From positions 62,001 through 126,000 of the forward strand of contig JAJPIG010000021.1 in assembly GCA_021324855.1 (NCBI GenBank): a stretch of DNA of 64,000 nt. Direction: 5' to 3'. The position numbers and the translations under genes were made by a program. Below, piece by piece: positions 8,921 through 16,411 of the stretch. Position 1 is the first letter of the stretch. Each line of letters begins with the position of its first letter. Under the pieces are notes generated by a model. It searched no databases. It was given only the letters and a program-made list of their open reading frames with translations, and was not told where the DNA came from. This stretch comes from Pseudomonadota bacterium. Lineage in GTDB: Bacteria > Desulfobacterota > Binatia > Binatales > Binataceae.

Positions 8921-9706
8921 CTAGATCAACTCGAACTCGATGGTCTCGTTCTGCGCCTGGAAGAAGCTCTTGCGAAACGCGCGGTCGCCATCGAAAGTGG
9001 TTCCCGCCAGATGCTTTAGACGCAGTTGCACCTTGAGCGGGCGCACATCGAATGGGTAGGGCGAGAAAGCGACGCGGGTTTTGCTCTCGGCGTGCATCGT
9101 CATCTTGATGCCCGCGTTGCCGTTGCTCGAGTACTTTGTCGGCACGGGCTCGATGAAATCGTCGCCGACATCCTGGCAACAGAAATAGAGGCCCAGCAGG
9201 TCCCACACCTGCAACAGGCTGTAATTATGCCTTAGTTCGGCGGCATCGTAAGACTGCTTCTGTTTTTCCTGCCACTTCTCGTTGTCATCGATAAACTTGG
9301 CGACCTCGGGAGGAGGGTTGTTCAGGTTGAATGCGCTCGGATACTGGATCGCCTTATAGCGCCCGCGCCACAGCCCCGTGCGATGCATGCACATGATCAA
9401 CGCCGAGTACGGATCGATCTCGTTCATCCAATCGACCACCCATCGATACGCCTTGAGCTGCGAGCCCTGCAGGCCAACCTGCATGAAACTCAGCGGTTTG
9501 CCTGATTTCGGATCACAGCCGGGCATGGTCTCGTACGGCAGCCATCCGAAATCATGATAGATCGCGGCGCGCACTACCGATTCATATGGACGCGGCGCGT
9601 CGAACTCGGAATTACCCCAGTGCGCGGCGAGTTGGCCTACCAGTTGCGAGTGATCGGTCTGATTGACGAGCACCGCGCCGCCGTTCTGTTCACCCCGAAT
9701 AATCAT
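8921..9706 (-). CDS. DUF3891 family protein
   Basis: The 261-residue protein begins MIIRGEQNGGAVLVNQTDHS and continues with QLAAHWG, AAIYHDFGW and CMHRTGLW. Histidines at the end of strands and the HD pair are characteristic of DUF3891, a family with an HD-domain-like pattern but no settled function. ATG 9706 is preceded by GAGGAGAG on the minus strand. It lies downstream of the SDR gene on the same strand with a 50-base gap and could share its transcript. A hydrolase activity is possible but not shown. Confidence 0.75.
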   Translation of the reverse strand: MIIRGEQNGGAVLVNQTDHSQLVGQLAAHWGNSEFDAPRPYESVVRAAIYHDFGWLPYETMPGCDPKSGKPLSFMQVGLQGSQLKAYRWVVDWMNEIDPYSALIMCMHRTGLWRGRYKAIQYPSAFNLNNPPPEVAKFIDDNEKWQEKQKQSYDAAELRHNYSLLQVWDLLGLYFCCQDVGDDFIEPVPTKYSSNGNAGIKMTMHAESKTRVAFSPYPFDVRPLKVQLRLKHLAGTTFDGDRAFRKSFFQAQNETIEFELI

Positions 9707-9756
9707 GATCGCTCTCCTCGGGAGGCTCCGGATCGATGCTCCGGGTTGCGATTACT

Positions 9757-10524
9757 CTACTGCGCTACATAGCCGCCGTCGACCGGTACGATCGCGCCGA
9801 CCAGCAGCCGCGCCGCATCCGAGCAAAGCCAAGTAATCGCCTCTGCCACCTCTTCGGCGGTGCCCCAGCGCGCGATCGGGAGCCGCGTCATGATCGCGTC
9901 GGGAATTGACGGATCAAGATCGATCGCGTTCTGCGACAGCGGCGTGAGCGTCGGGCCCGGGCATACGGCGTTGACCCGGATGCCGCGCTGAGCGACTTCG
10001 AGCGCTGCGGTTTTCGTCAAACCGACGACGCCGTGCTTGGCGGCGGAATAGGCCGGCATATGCGCCGATCCGACCAATCCGAAGTTTGACGCGATGTTCA
10101 CGATCGCACCGCTCTCCTGCTTTAACATCTGGCGCAGCTCGTACTTGAGGCAGAGAAAGACGCCCTTCAAGTTGGTCGACGTAATCCGGTCCCAGTTTTC
10201 TTCGCTGCAATCGACGGTGGGGACAATCTCGCCTTGAATGCCGGCGTTGTTGACCGCACAATCGAGCCGGCCGAAGGTCTTAACCGCGTATGCGACCATC
10301 GCCTCGACCTCGGCCGCGCGCGCCACATCGAGCGTGTAGGGGACGGATTGAACCCGCTGCTCCTTGAGCATCACGCAGGTTTCTTCGGCATTGGTCTGGT
10401 TCAGATCGGCGACGACGATCTTCGCGCCAGCGGCTCCCAATCGGAGCGCCGCAGAGCGTCCGATCCCGGAACCGCCGCCGGTAACGATTGCCACCTTGTC
10501 CTTGAGGTTAAAATCGATCATCAA
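9757..10524 (-). CDS. SDR family NAD(P)-dependent oxidoreductase
   Basis: The 255-residue protein is a classical short-chain dehydrogenase: nucleotide-binding TGGGSGIG near residue 16, Asp at the end of beta 2 in VVADLN (favouring NAD), CAVNNAG, and the catalytic YSAAKHG with a preceding IASNFG serine. The C-terminus (VGAIVPVDGGY) is the usual one. It probably oxidises or reduces an alcohol/ketone. It is divergent from the zinc alcohol dehydrogenase at 10691, with a shared 166-base control region holding an operator-like dyad. Confidence 0.9.
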   Translation of the reverse strand: MMIDFNLKDKVAIVTGGGSGIGRSAALRLGAAGAKIVVADLNQTNAEETCVMLKEQRVQSVPYTLDVARAAEVEAMVAYAVKTFGRLDCAVNNAGIQGEIVPTVDCSEENWDRITSTNLKGVFLCLKYELRQMLKQESGAIVNIASNFGLVGSAHMPAYSAAKHGVVGLTKTAALEVAQRGIRVNAVCPGPTLTPLSQNAIDLDPSIPDAIMTRLPIARWGTAEEVAEAITWLCSDAARLLVGAIVPVDGGYVAQ

Positions 10525-10576
10525 AAGCGCTCCGGGGGACTTGAACGCTATCGCTTTAGACCCGACGATCGGGAAG

Positions 10577-10630
10577 TGTCAAGCAAGCACGGGAGAGTTC
10601 GCTTGACATGCAACAAACGCAGTCTATCAT
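10577..10630 (+). promoter_or_regulatory. Sigma70-type promoter overlapped by an 8-bp inverted repeat
   Basis: A consensus -35 TTGACA (10603-10608) and a -10 TATCAT (10625-10630) are 16 bases apart and would start transcription about 50 bases before the alcohol dehydrogenase ATG at 10691. The -35 lies in the right arm of an inverted repeat: TGTCAAGC at 10577-10584 and GCTTGACA at 10601-10608. That arrangement looks like a repressor operator, and it also lies upstream of the divergent SDR. No regulator gene is adjacent. Confidence 0.6.
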
Positions 10631-10690
10631 CGGGGCGACAGCCGAGAGACGAAAATCCCCCCGGCGTTTCTGGTCACAGGAGAAATTGCG

Positions 10691-11809
10691 ATGGCCGAAT
10701 GCAAGGCAGCCGTAGTCACCAAGTTCAACTCACCGCTCGAAGTCTGGTCGGTTCCGATTCCCGAGATGGCGACCGGGGGCGCGCTCGCCAAGGTCGAGGC
10801 CGCGACGCTGTGCGGCACCGACGCTCATCGATGGCAGGGACATCTGACGGAGGGCGGCGGCGTCGATCTGCCATTCATCGAGCCGACGACCACGCCGTTT
10901 GTTCCCGGCCATGAGACCTGCTCGCGACTGGCCGAGACGCGCGGCCAACTTTTCGATCTCATGAATCAGCCGCTCAAGGTCGGCGATCGGGTGATCGCAT
11001 CATACCCGCATTGCGGCCATTGCTATTACTGCACCGTCACGCGCCAGACCACGCTTTGCGCGAAGAATCTGAGCTTCGGCCATTCGGCGCCGAATGCATT
11101 GCTCGGCGGATGCGCTGAGTACCATTACTATCCGCCGGGCGGCAGCTTCATCCGCGTGCCCGACGAAGTGAGCTCGCCGCTCGCAGCCTCGGCCGCCTGC
11201 GCGCTGCGCACCGTGATGCACGGCTACGAGCAACTGGGCGCGCTCGCGAGCCACGAGAGCGTGCTGATCCTCGGGTGTGGTCCGCTCGGTCTCTACTCGC
11301 TCGCGGTCGCTAAGGATCTCGGGGCGAGGCGGACCTTGGTGATCGGGGCCCCGCAGGCGCGGCTAAAGGTGGCGCAGGAATGGGGTGCGGATGCGGTGCT
11401 GAATCTCGATGAAACGCCGCAGCTCAAAGATCGCCGCCAGTGGGTGCTCGATCACACCGGCGGGCGCGGCGCCGACGTTACCTTCCAATGCGCCAACTCG
11501 CGGGCGCTACCCGAGTCGCTCCAGATGACGCGGCCGGGCGGACGTCTGATCAACATCGGCGTGAGCGGCGGGCCGGCGCTCGAATTCGACCCGATGATGT
11601 TCTTCAAGCAGGTGCGGATTAACAGTGTCGTGATGGCCGAGGCGCGCCATTTCTACCAGGCGATCGATTTTCTCGCCACGCGCCGCCGCGACTTCAAATT
11701 CGACCAGTTGCTGTCGGGCACCTATTCGCTCGACAAGACCGGCGACGCGCTGAAGGCGATGGCCGAGTATCGCGAGGTGAAGCCGGTCGTGATGCCGGCA
11801 GCTGCCTGA
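10691..11809 (+). CDS. Zinc-dependent alcohol dehydrogenase (MDR family)
   Basis: The 372-residue medium-chain dehydrogenase has the catalytic zinc region LCGTDAHRW and PGHETC, the four-cysteine structural zinc loop (CGHC, YYC and TTLC, about residues 112-127) and the Rossmann motif LGCGPLGLYSLAVA. It should oxidise an alcohol or polyol with NAD(P). ATG 10691 follows AGGAGAAATTGCG, a good ribosome-binding site. It has its own recognisable promoter (10603-10630) and is divergent from an SDR, so the pair may process the same alcohol/ketone intermediates. Confidence 0.88.
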   Translation: MAECKAAVVTKFNSPLEVWSVPIPEMATGGALAKVEAATLCGTDAHRWQGHLTEGGGVDLPFIEPTTTPFVPGHETCSRLAETRGQLFDLMNQPLKVGDRVIASYPHCGHCYYCTVTRQTTLCAKNLSFGHSAPNALLGGCAEYHYYPPGGSFIRVPDEVSSPLAASAACALRTVMHGYEQLGALASHESVLILGCGPLGLYSLAVAKDLGARRTLVIGAPQARLKVAQEWGADAVLNLDETPQLKDRRQWVLDHTGGRGADVTFQCANSRALPESLQMTRPGGRLINIGVSGGPALEFDPMMFFKQVRINSVVMAEARHFYQAIDFLATRRRDFKFDQLLSGTYSLDKTGDALKAMAEYREVKPVVMPAAA

Positions 11810-11833
11810 GATTCGGGGCGCGGCGGGCAGGGA

Positions 11834-12325
11834 TTACTCGCCCGCCGAGCTGCGGTTGGTGTTCAGAGTCTTCTCGACCTCGGGACAGGACATGTGGGCG
11901 GCGCGGAGCTTGGCGCCAAGCTCCGTCATCTCCATTCCGTGGCTCGTCATTGCATGACACTGGGTGCATCCGAATTCATGGAAATCATGCACCTGCGCCT
12001 GCTGCTCGCTGGTCCATCGCTCCTCCGGAACGCTGATCAGTTTGGTCATCGCGGTAAGTAGATCGACGCATCCGAGCGACTGTTTTTTGATTTCCAGCCC
12101 ATGCGCTGTGTAGCCAAACTGTCCCTTGCTGCCGAGCGTATGGCAGCTTCCGCAGTTATGCTCCTTGAAGATCTTGGCGGCCAGCCGATGAGGGTTCGAG
12201 CCGGCGTCGCCCTCGGCGGCATTCGCAATGCTGAGCGATGACCCGGCAATCAGAATCGCGCCTAGCACCGCGGCGATCACATTACAGTTCGACCGAAGTG
12301 TCGACGTCATCAGATGCCGCTCCAT
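11834..12325 (-). CDS. Exported di-heme c-type cytochrome
   Basis: The 163-residue protein has an N-terminal signal peptide (hydrophobic core about residues 16-33, likely cleaved after ANA at 37) and two heme c attachment motifs, CGSCH at residues 58-62 and CTQCH at 120-124. Spacing and low similarity between the halves do not match a duplicated class I cytochrome I can name. It would carry electrons in the periplasm. The start could also be ATG 12310 (residue 6). It is convergent with the alcohol dehydrogenase, so a direct electron-acceptor role is possible but unproven. A lone extra Cys86 and Cys147 are present. Confidence 0.72.
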   Translation of the reverse strand: MERHLMTSTLRSNCNVIAAVLGAILIAGSSLSIANAAEGDAGSNPHRLAAKIFKEHNCGSCHTLGSKGQFGYTAHGLEIKKQSLGCVDLLTAMTKLISVPEERWTSEQQAQVHDFHEFGCTQCHAMTSHGMEMTELGAKLRAAHMSCPEVEKTLNTNRSSAGE

Positions 12326-12390
12326 CCCGGCAGATAAAGCATCGTGCGATGTTCGATGTCAGACGATTCGAAATGCGTCAGCGGAATAAT

Positions 12391-12978
12391 TCAGCCGGCC
12401 GCTCCCCAGTAGCGGACCCGGCCGCAATCGACATGGACGAAACCCGAGCGCGGATAGTAGCCGACGCCGCCGCCGCGCAGCGACATCGCGGCGCGATGCA
12501 CGTTGGCGAGGTAGCGTCCTGGCACGCAGATGTCCGCCGCCATCCCGTACATATGAAGACTGTTGGTGGCCACGGCCTCGCTGTGCGCGTGCAGCATCGC
12601 GTTGGTCTGCGGCGAGCGATAGCCGGAAACCAGGTCGAACGGCGCGCTCGTGTCGAGCGTGTAATGGAGCGCGTAGAGCAGGTCGAGGAGGCGGCGATCG
12701 ATGTTGACCTCCAGATTGAGGCGAAAATCGCGCATCAGGTAATTGATCGCCTGCAGGCCCTCGGGAACATATTGATTATCGGCATAATAGACCGTCTTCA
12801 GAGACTCGCCGGTGTGAAGATTGTAGAACGAAAGCGAACGCTCGCCGCTCCAGAAACCGCTCGCCAGCGCATGTCCTGGAATCGCGAGCCCGGCCAGGGC
12901 AGTCGCGCCAAGGCAGATGAAGCGGCGACGGCTGATGATCGACGCTGGACTCGATTGCTTTTCCGCAAGCGCGCTCAT
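12391..12978 (-). CDS. DUF882 (YcbK-like, M15-type) protein with Tat signal
   Basis: The 195-residue protein starts with a twin-arginine signal, SRRRFICLGA at about residues 17-26, followed by a hydrophobic stretch ending at ALAS. The mature part begins RSLSFYNLHTGESL, the usual DUF882 opening, and carries the zinc ligands of M15-like murein peptidases: SGYRSPQTN, SLHMYGMAADI and FVHVDCGRVRYW. It is thus a probable periplasmic cell-wall-modifying metallopeptidase exported folded. ATG 12978 is only 11 bases from the start of the divergent FHA-CAP gene, so the two share a promoter region. Confidence 0.85.
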   Translation of the reverse strand: MSALAEKQSSPASIISRRRFICLGATALAGLAIPGHALASGFWSGERSLSFYNLHTGESLKTVYYADNQYVPEGLQAINYLMRDFRLNLEVNIDRRLLDLLYALHYTLDTSAPFDLVSGYRSPQTNAMLHAHSEAVATNSLHMYGMAADICVPGRYLANVHRAAMSLRGGGVGYYPRSGFVHVDCGRVRYWGAAG

Positions 12979-12989
12979 CGCGCGTTATT

Positions 12990-14450
12990 GTGGGCATTTT
13001 CCGCGTCGGAATCAACCAGGATGTCGAGGCTGGCGAAACTCCATGGATGGTGATTGACGGCATCGCCCGTCCTGATGACGATAATGGCATGGAGCCGGCG
13101 GCGAGGGGGCGTGCGCAGCGGCCGACGATGCGCCTGGTCGGGCTGGGAGGCTCCGCGCCGCGCGAGGTCGCTATCGCTGAGGGGCGCACGCGCATCGGCA
13201 GCGCCGATGACAACGATCTCGTAATCGCGGAGCCCACCGTCTCCCGGCGCCACGCCGAGATCCATCGGCGGCGAGCGCGATGTGTAATCAAAGATCTCGG
13301 CTCGACCAATGGGACCTTTCTGAACGGGGTCAGGCTTGGCTCGCGGGCGCGAATCAAAGGTGGCGATGAAATCCGCTTCGGCTCGGTGCGCTTCGTCGCG
13401 CACGATCCGACAGTACGGACCCGCAAGCGCCGCCTGCGGCCCAGGACCGCAATCGAAATACTGATCGCGCTGTTCGTCGTCGGGTTCGGTGTGACCGAAT
13501 ATTTTCTGAGTACGGTTGGACCGCGACCTCCGAGCGAAGAATTTTCGGCCGCTCGGTTCACCAAACTGGTCGCGCTTCACTCGGTTTCGCCACCCGTATC
13601 TGCCGGCGCGAGTTCAGGCGCACCTGTGCCGCAATGGCTCGCGTGGCTGAATCATTACCGCGCCAGTGTCGATGTACCCGCCGTCAGCGAGGACTCCGCG
13701 CTCAGCGCCGGCGATGAAGCCCATGCGCGCTACCTGGTCGAGAACTACGGCGATGCGATCGCGCGCGGCGTCCGTCCCGGCGCGGAGATGCACACGGAGA
13801 ATCCCGGCGCACCCGGTTATAGCGAGGCTGGTTTCAAGGCCGCCTCGGCCAGCGATGTCGCGCAGTGGGCGGGGTATGGCGGCATACACTTCTCCGCCAG
13901 GGAGGCCATCGACGGATGGATGTCGATTCCGTTCCATCGTCTGCCGATCCTGAGTCCGCGTCTGCAGCGGGCCGGCTACGGTCAGTACTGTGGGCCGGCG
14001 AATTGTGCGGCGGCGCTCAACGTCCTGACCGACTCCGAGCCGCTGCATCCGATTCCGACGCTGTTCAAAAATCCGATCGAGTTTCCAGCCAACGGCTCGA
14101 CGATCGCGCTCAAAGCCGCGGGGTCCGAATGGCCCGATCCGCTGACCTCGTGCGCCGGGTATGCATTGCCGACCGGACCGCCGATCACGTTGCAGCTCGG
14201 TTCCTGGTATCAGCCAACGCTCTCGGCGTTTTCGGTACAGCGAGATGGCGCGAACATCGAGGCCTGCGGCTTCGATGCGAACAGTTACAGGAATCCCGAT
14301 GCTTCGGTGCAGAAAGTCGGGCGGGGCGTGCTGCGCGATTACGGCGCGGTCGTCATCATTCCGCGCGAGCCGTTTAGCGCGGGTTCGACCTACGCGGTCA
14401 CGATGACCGTCGACGGCAAGCGGTATGGATGGTCGTTCAAGGTGGAATAG
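12990..14450 (+). CDS. FHA domain - transmembrane - CAP (SCP-like) domain protein
   Basis: The 486-residue protein combines an N-terminal cytoplasmic forkhead-associated domain (about residues 48-138, with TRIGSADDNDLVI, SRRHAEIH and DLGSTNGTFLNG), one transmembrane helix (about 154-172) and an extracytoplasmic CAP/SCP-like domain (about 214-347; WLAWLNHYRASV, EAHARYL with His245, MHTENPG with His268, and FHRLPILSP with His316). A C-terminal Ig-like part (about 362-485) begins at IEFPANGSTI. FHA domains bind phosphothreonine, so the protein looks like a signal-linked envelope protein. The start is unsure: GTG 12990, ATG 13047 or ATG 13089 are all upstream of the FHA domain. It is divergent from the DUF882 gene. 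Confidence 0.78.
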   Translation: MGIFRVGINQDVEAGETPWMVIDGIARPDDDNGMEPAARGRAQRPTMRLVGLGGSAPREVAIAEGRTRIGSADDNDLVIAEPTVSRRHAEIHRRRARCVIKDLGSTNGTFLNGVRLGSRARIKGGDEIRFGSVRFVAHDPTVRTRKRRLRPRTAIEILIALFVVGFGVTEYFLSTVGPRPPSEEFSAARFTKLVALHSVSPPVSAGASSGAPVPQWLAWLNHYRASVDVPAVSEDSALSAGDEAHARYLVENYGDAIARGVRPGAEMHTENPGAPGYSEAGFKAASASDVAQWAGYGGIHFSAREAIDGWMSIPFHRLPILSPRLQRAGYGQYCGPANCAAALNVLTDSEPLHPIPTLFKNPIEFPANGSTIALKAAGSEWPDPLTSCAGYALPTGPPITLQLGSWYQPTLSAFSVQRDGANIEACGFDANSYRNPDASVQKVGRGVLRDYGAVVIIPREPFSAGSTYAVTMTVDGKRYGWSFKVE

Positions 14451-14463
14451 AGCCCGCGCGCGG

Positions 14464-15252
14464 TCATTGCGAGAGACGCCACGTTGCCGGTTTGCCCTGG
14501 TCGGGGCCGGTCATCGCATGGCCTCCGTCGACCGGCAGGTTGACGCCGGTGATGAATGCCGCCTCATCGGAGCAGAGGAACATAACTGCGCGCGCGACAT
14601 CCTCGGGATCGCCGATGCGTCCCAACGGATGATAGTCCGCGCCGACGCGGTCGGCCTTGGCGCGGTCGCCAGCGGTGGCGCGCTCGATCGACGCCGACCA
14701 AGTCCATCCGGGCGCGATCGAATTGACGCGAATCTTGTGCGCCGCCAGCTCCATCGCCTCGTTGCGCGTGAGCTGCAGGATGGCCGCCTTGCAGGCCGGG
14801 TAGAGCGCCCGTCCGGCCTGTCCGAAGCGCGCCGCGATGCTGCTCAAATTCACGATCGCGCCGCCGCCGCGCGCACGCATCTGCGGGGCGGCCTCACGGA
14901 CGAACCGCGCGCCGCTCACCACGTTGACGTTGAACGATTGCAGCCATTCTTCGCGGCTCGATTCCAGTCCGTGGTCGATATAGATGCACGCGTTATTGAC
15001 CAGAAAATCGAGGCCGCCAAAGCGATCGACCACGGCTTTGACGCAGGCTACGATCTGCTCGTCGACCGCAACGTTCGTAGGATGAAACAGCGCGCGCGAG
15101 CCGAGTTCGGCAGCGAGTGAGGCGCCGGCTTCGCGATTGATGTCCGCGATCGCGACTTTGGTTCCCGCGCCGTGAAAGGCGCGGACGATCGCCGCGCCGA
15201 TACTGGTCGCGCCGCCCGTCACGATCGCGACTTTTCCGTCGAGTCCTCTCAT
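14464..15252 (-). CDS. SDR family oxidoreductase, possible dihydrodiol dehydrogenase
   Basis: The 262-residue short-chain dehydrogenase has TGGATSIG near residue 13 (the usual TGxxxGIG with Ser in place of Gly), the NAD-favouring AIADIN, DFLVNNACIY, the active-site serine in NLSSIAARFG and tyrosine-lysine in YPACKAAIL. ATG 15252 overlaps the upstream hydrolase stop by four bases, so they are translationally coupled. It is the last gene after a Rieske dioxygenase alpha-beta pair, where such enzymes often rearomatise cis-dihydrodiols; that role is inferred from position only. Confidence 0.85.
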   Translation of the reverse strand: MRGLDGKVAIVTGGATSIGAAIVRAFHGAGTKVAIADINREAGASLAAELGSRALFHPTNVAVDEQIVACVKAVVDRFGGLDFLVNNACIYIDHGLESSREEWLQSFNVNVVSGARFVREAAPQMRARGGGAIVNLSSIAARFGQAGRALYPACKAAILQLTRNEAMELAAHKIRVNSIAPGWTWSASIERATAGDRAKADRVGADYHPLGRIGDPEDVARAVMFLCSDEAAFITGVNLPVDGGHAMTGPDQGKPATWRLSQ

Positions 15253-15848
15253 TGCGTGAAGCCCTTGACCACTTCGGCGGCGGTCTCGATCGAGCCGAGC
15301 AGGCTCATCGTGCGGAGCGCTCCTTCGTGCAGTTCCGGCACCGCCGACGAACAGGCGTCGCGCACGACCGTGATCTCATAGCCGGCGTCGGACGCGTAGG
15401 CGACCGTGTGCTGCACGACATAGTTCGTCGCAATCCCGGCAACGATCAGGCGCTCGGGATCGAACAGATCGACGATCTCCTGGAGCTGCGAGCCGTAGAA
15501 TGCATTGATGCGCGTGTGATTGACAATAAATTCGCCCGGCGCGGGACGGAGTTCATCGAAAAATTGCGAGCCCCACGCGCCATCCTCGCACGCGCGAATC
15601 TTGAGTATGTTCTGCCAGATCGGTCCGTTGACCGTCAGGTCGCGAAAGTCGGGTCGAAACGCGATCCGCACTGAGATGACCGGCACGCCGTGGGTGCGCG
15701 CACCGTCGAGCAGGGTTTTCGCGGCACGAATGAGGTTCGCGCGTCCCGTATCGCCCTCGGCCACGCCGACGCGAATCTTACCGTCGGGGTGGAGCACCTC
15801 GTTCTGATAATGGAGCGCGAGTACGACAGATTTTGATTTCTGCGCCAT
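15249..15848 (-). CDS. Cysteine hydrolase (isochorismatase-like)
   Basis: The 199-residue protein fits the isochorismatase/nicotinamidase fold: the strand VVLALHYQNEVLHP (where the usual catalytic Asp position reads H-Y-Q, unlike DMQND), a lysine/arginine region, and VAGIATNYVVQHTVAYA, where the nucleophilic cysteine of CV..T is replaced by Asn-Tyr. The expected Asp and Cys of the catalytic triad are therefore not seen, which suggests a divergent or non-catalytic member. It sits between the dioxygenase beta subunit (53 bases upstream) and the SDR (4-base overlap) in one operon. Confidence 0.72.
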   Translation of the reverse strand: MAQKSKSVVLALHYQNEVLHPDGKIRVGVAEGDTGRANLIRAAKTLLDGARTHGVPVISVRIAFRPDFRDLTVNGPIWQNILKIRACEDGAWGSQFFDELRPAPGEFIVNHTRINAFYGSQLQEIVDLFDPERLIVAGIATNYVVQHTVAYASDAGYEITVVRDACSSAVPELHEGALRTMSLLGSIETAAEVVKGFTQ

Positions 15849-15901
15849 TGGCCGACCTCCCCAATCCGAATAGATCCGTGCGAACGGCGCAAGCTGCCCT
15901 T

Positions 15902-16411
15902 TCAGATGAAAAGCTGCAATGGCTCGTGCACGCCGCCGGCGTTGATCAGATCAACGCGCTTAAGCTTGATTTTGAAGCTGTCGCCCGCCGGCGCCAGCGT
16001 GAAAGTCGCGACGCCGCCGAAGATCCGCTGTTCGTCGCGTCGGAATTCCAGCAGATGGAAGCTCGAGCGCACGACGCATTCGCCGCTCGCTTCATCGAAG
16101 CTCTCCAGCATGACTCCCGAGACCACGTGCGAAGTGAGCGTGGGTGGCTCCTGCGAGAAGGCGCGGGGATGGCGCAGGCGATCGATCCGCATCTGCATCA
16201 GCACGCGGTCTTCGTAGAAAAGCGAGGTGTGCTCCAAGGGGTTGGTCTGCTCGGCGAACAGCGGCACCCAGTAGTAGCCGTCGTCGGTGAAGAGCTCGAG
16301 CCATTCGTCCCACTGCTTGCGGTCGAGCAGCATCGCTTCGCGATAAAGAAACTGCTCAAGGTCGCGCTGGTCCGGCGTCTGCGCGCGTGGTTTCCTGGCT
16401 GCCGTCGCCAT
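15902..16411 (-). CDS. Aromatic-ring-hydroxylating dioxygenase, beta subunit
   Basis: The 169-residue protein shows the small-subunit cystatin-like (SnoaL/NTF2) fold markers LEQFLYREAMLLDRKQWDEW, LFTDDGYYWVPL, and later SFHLLEFRRDEQRIFGG. It forms the structural beta subunit of a Rieske oxygenase. The start at 16411 overlaps the alpha-subunit stop by one base (TGATG), which fixes it over an upstream ATG that would add 45 unrelated residues. No ferredoxin or reductase is encoded nearby, so electrons must come from components made elsewhere. Confidence 0.9.
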   Translation of the reverse strand: MATAARKPRAQTPDQRDLEQFLYREAMLLDRKQWDEWLELFTDDGYYWVPLFAEQTNPLEHTSLFYEDRVLMQMRIDRLRHPRAFSQEPPTLTSHVVSGVMLESFDEASGECVVRSSFHLLEFRRDEQRIFGGVATFTLAPAGDSFKIKLKRVDLINAGGVHEPLQLFI

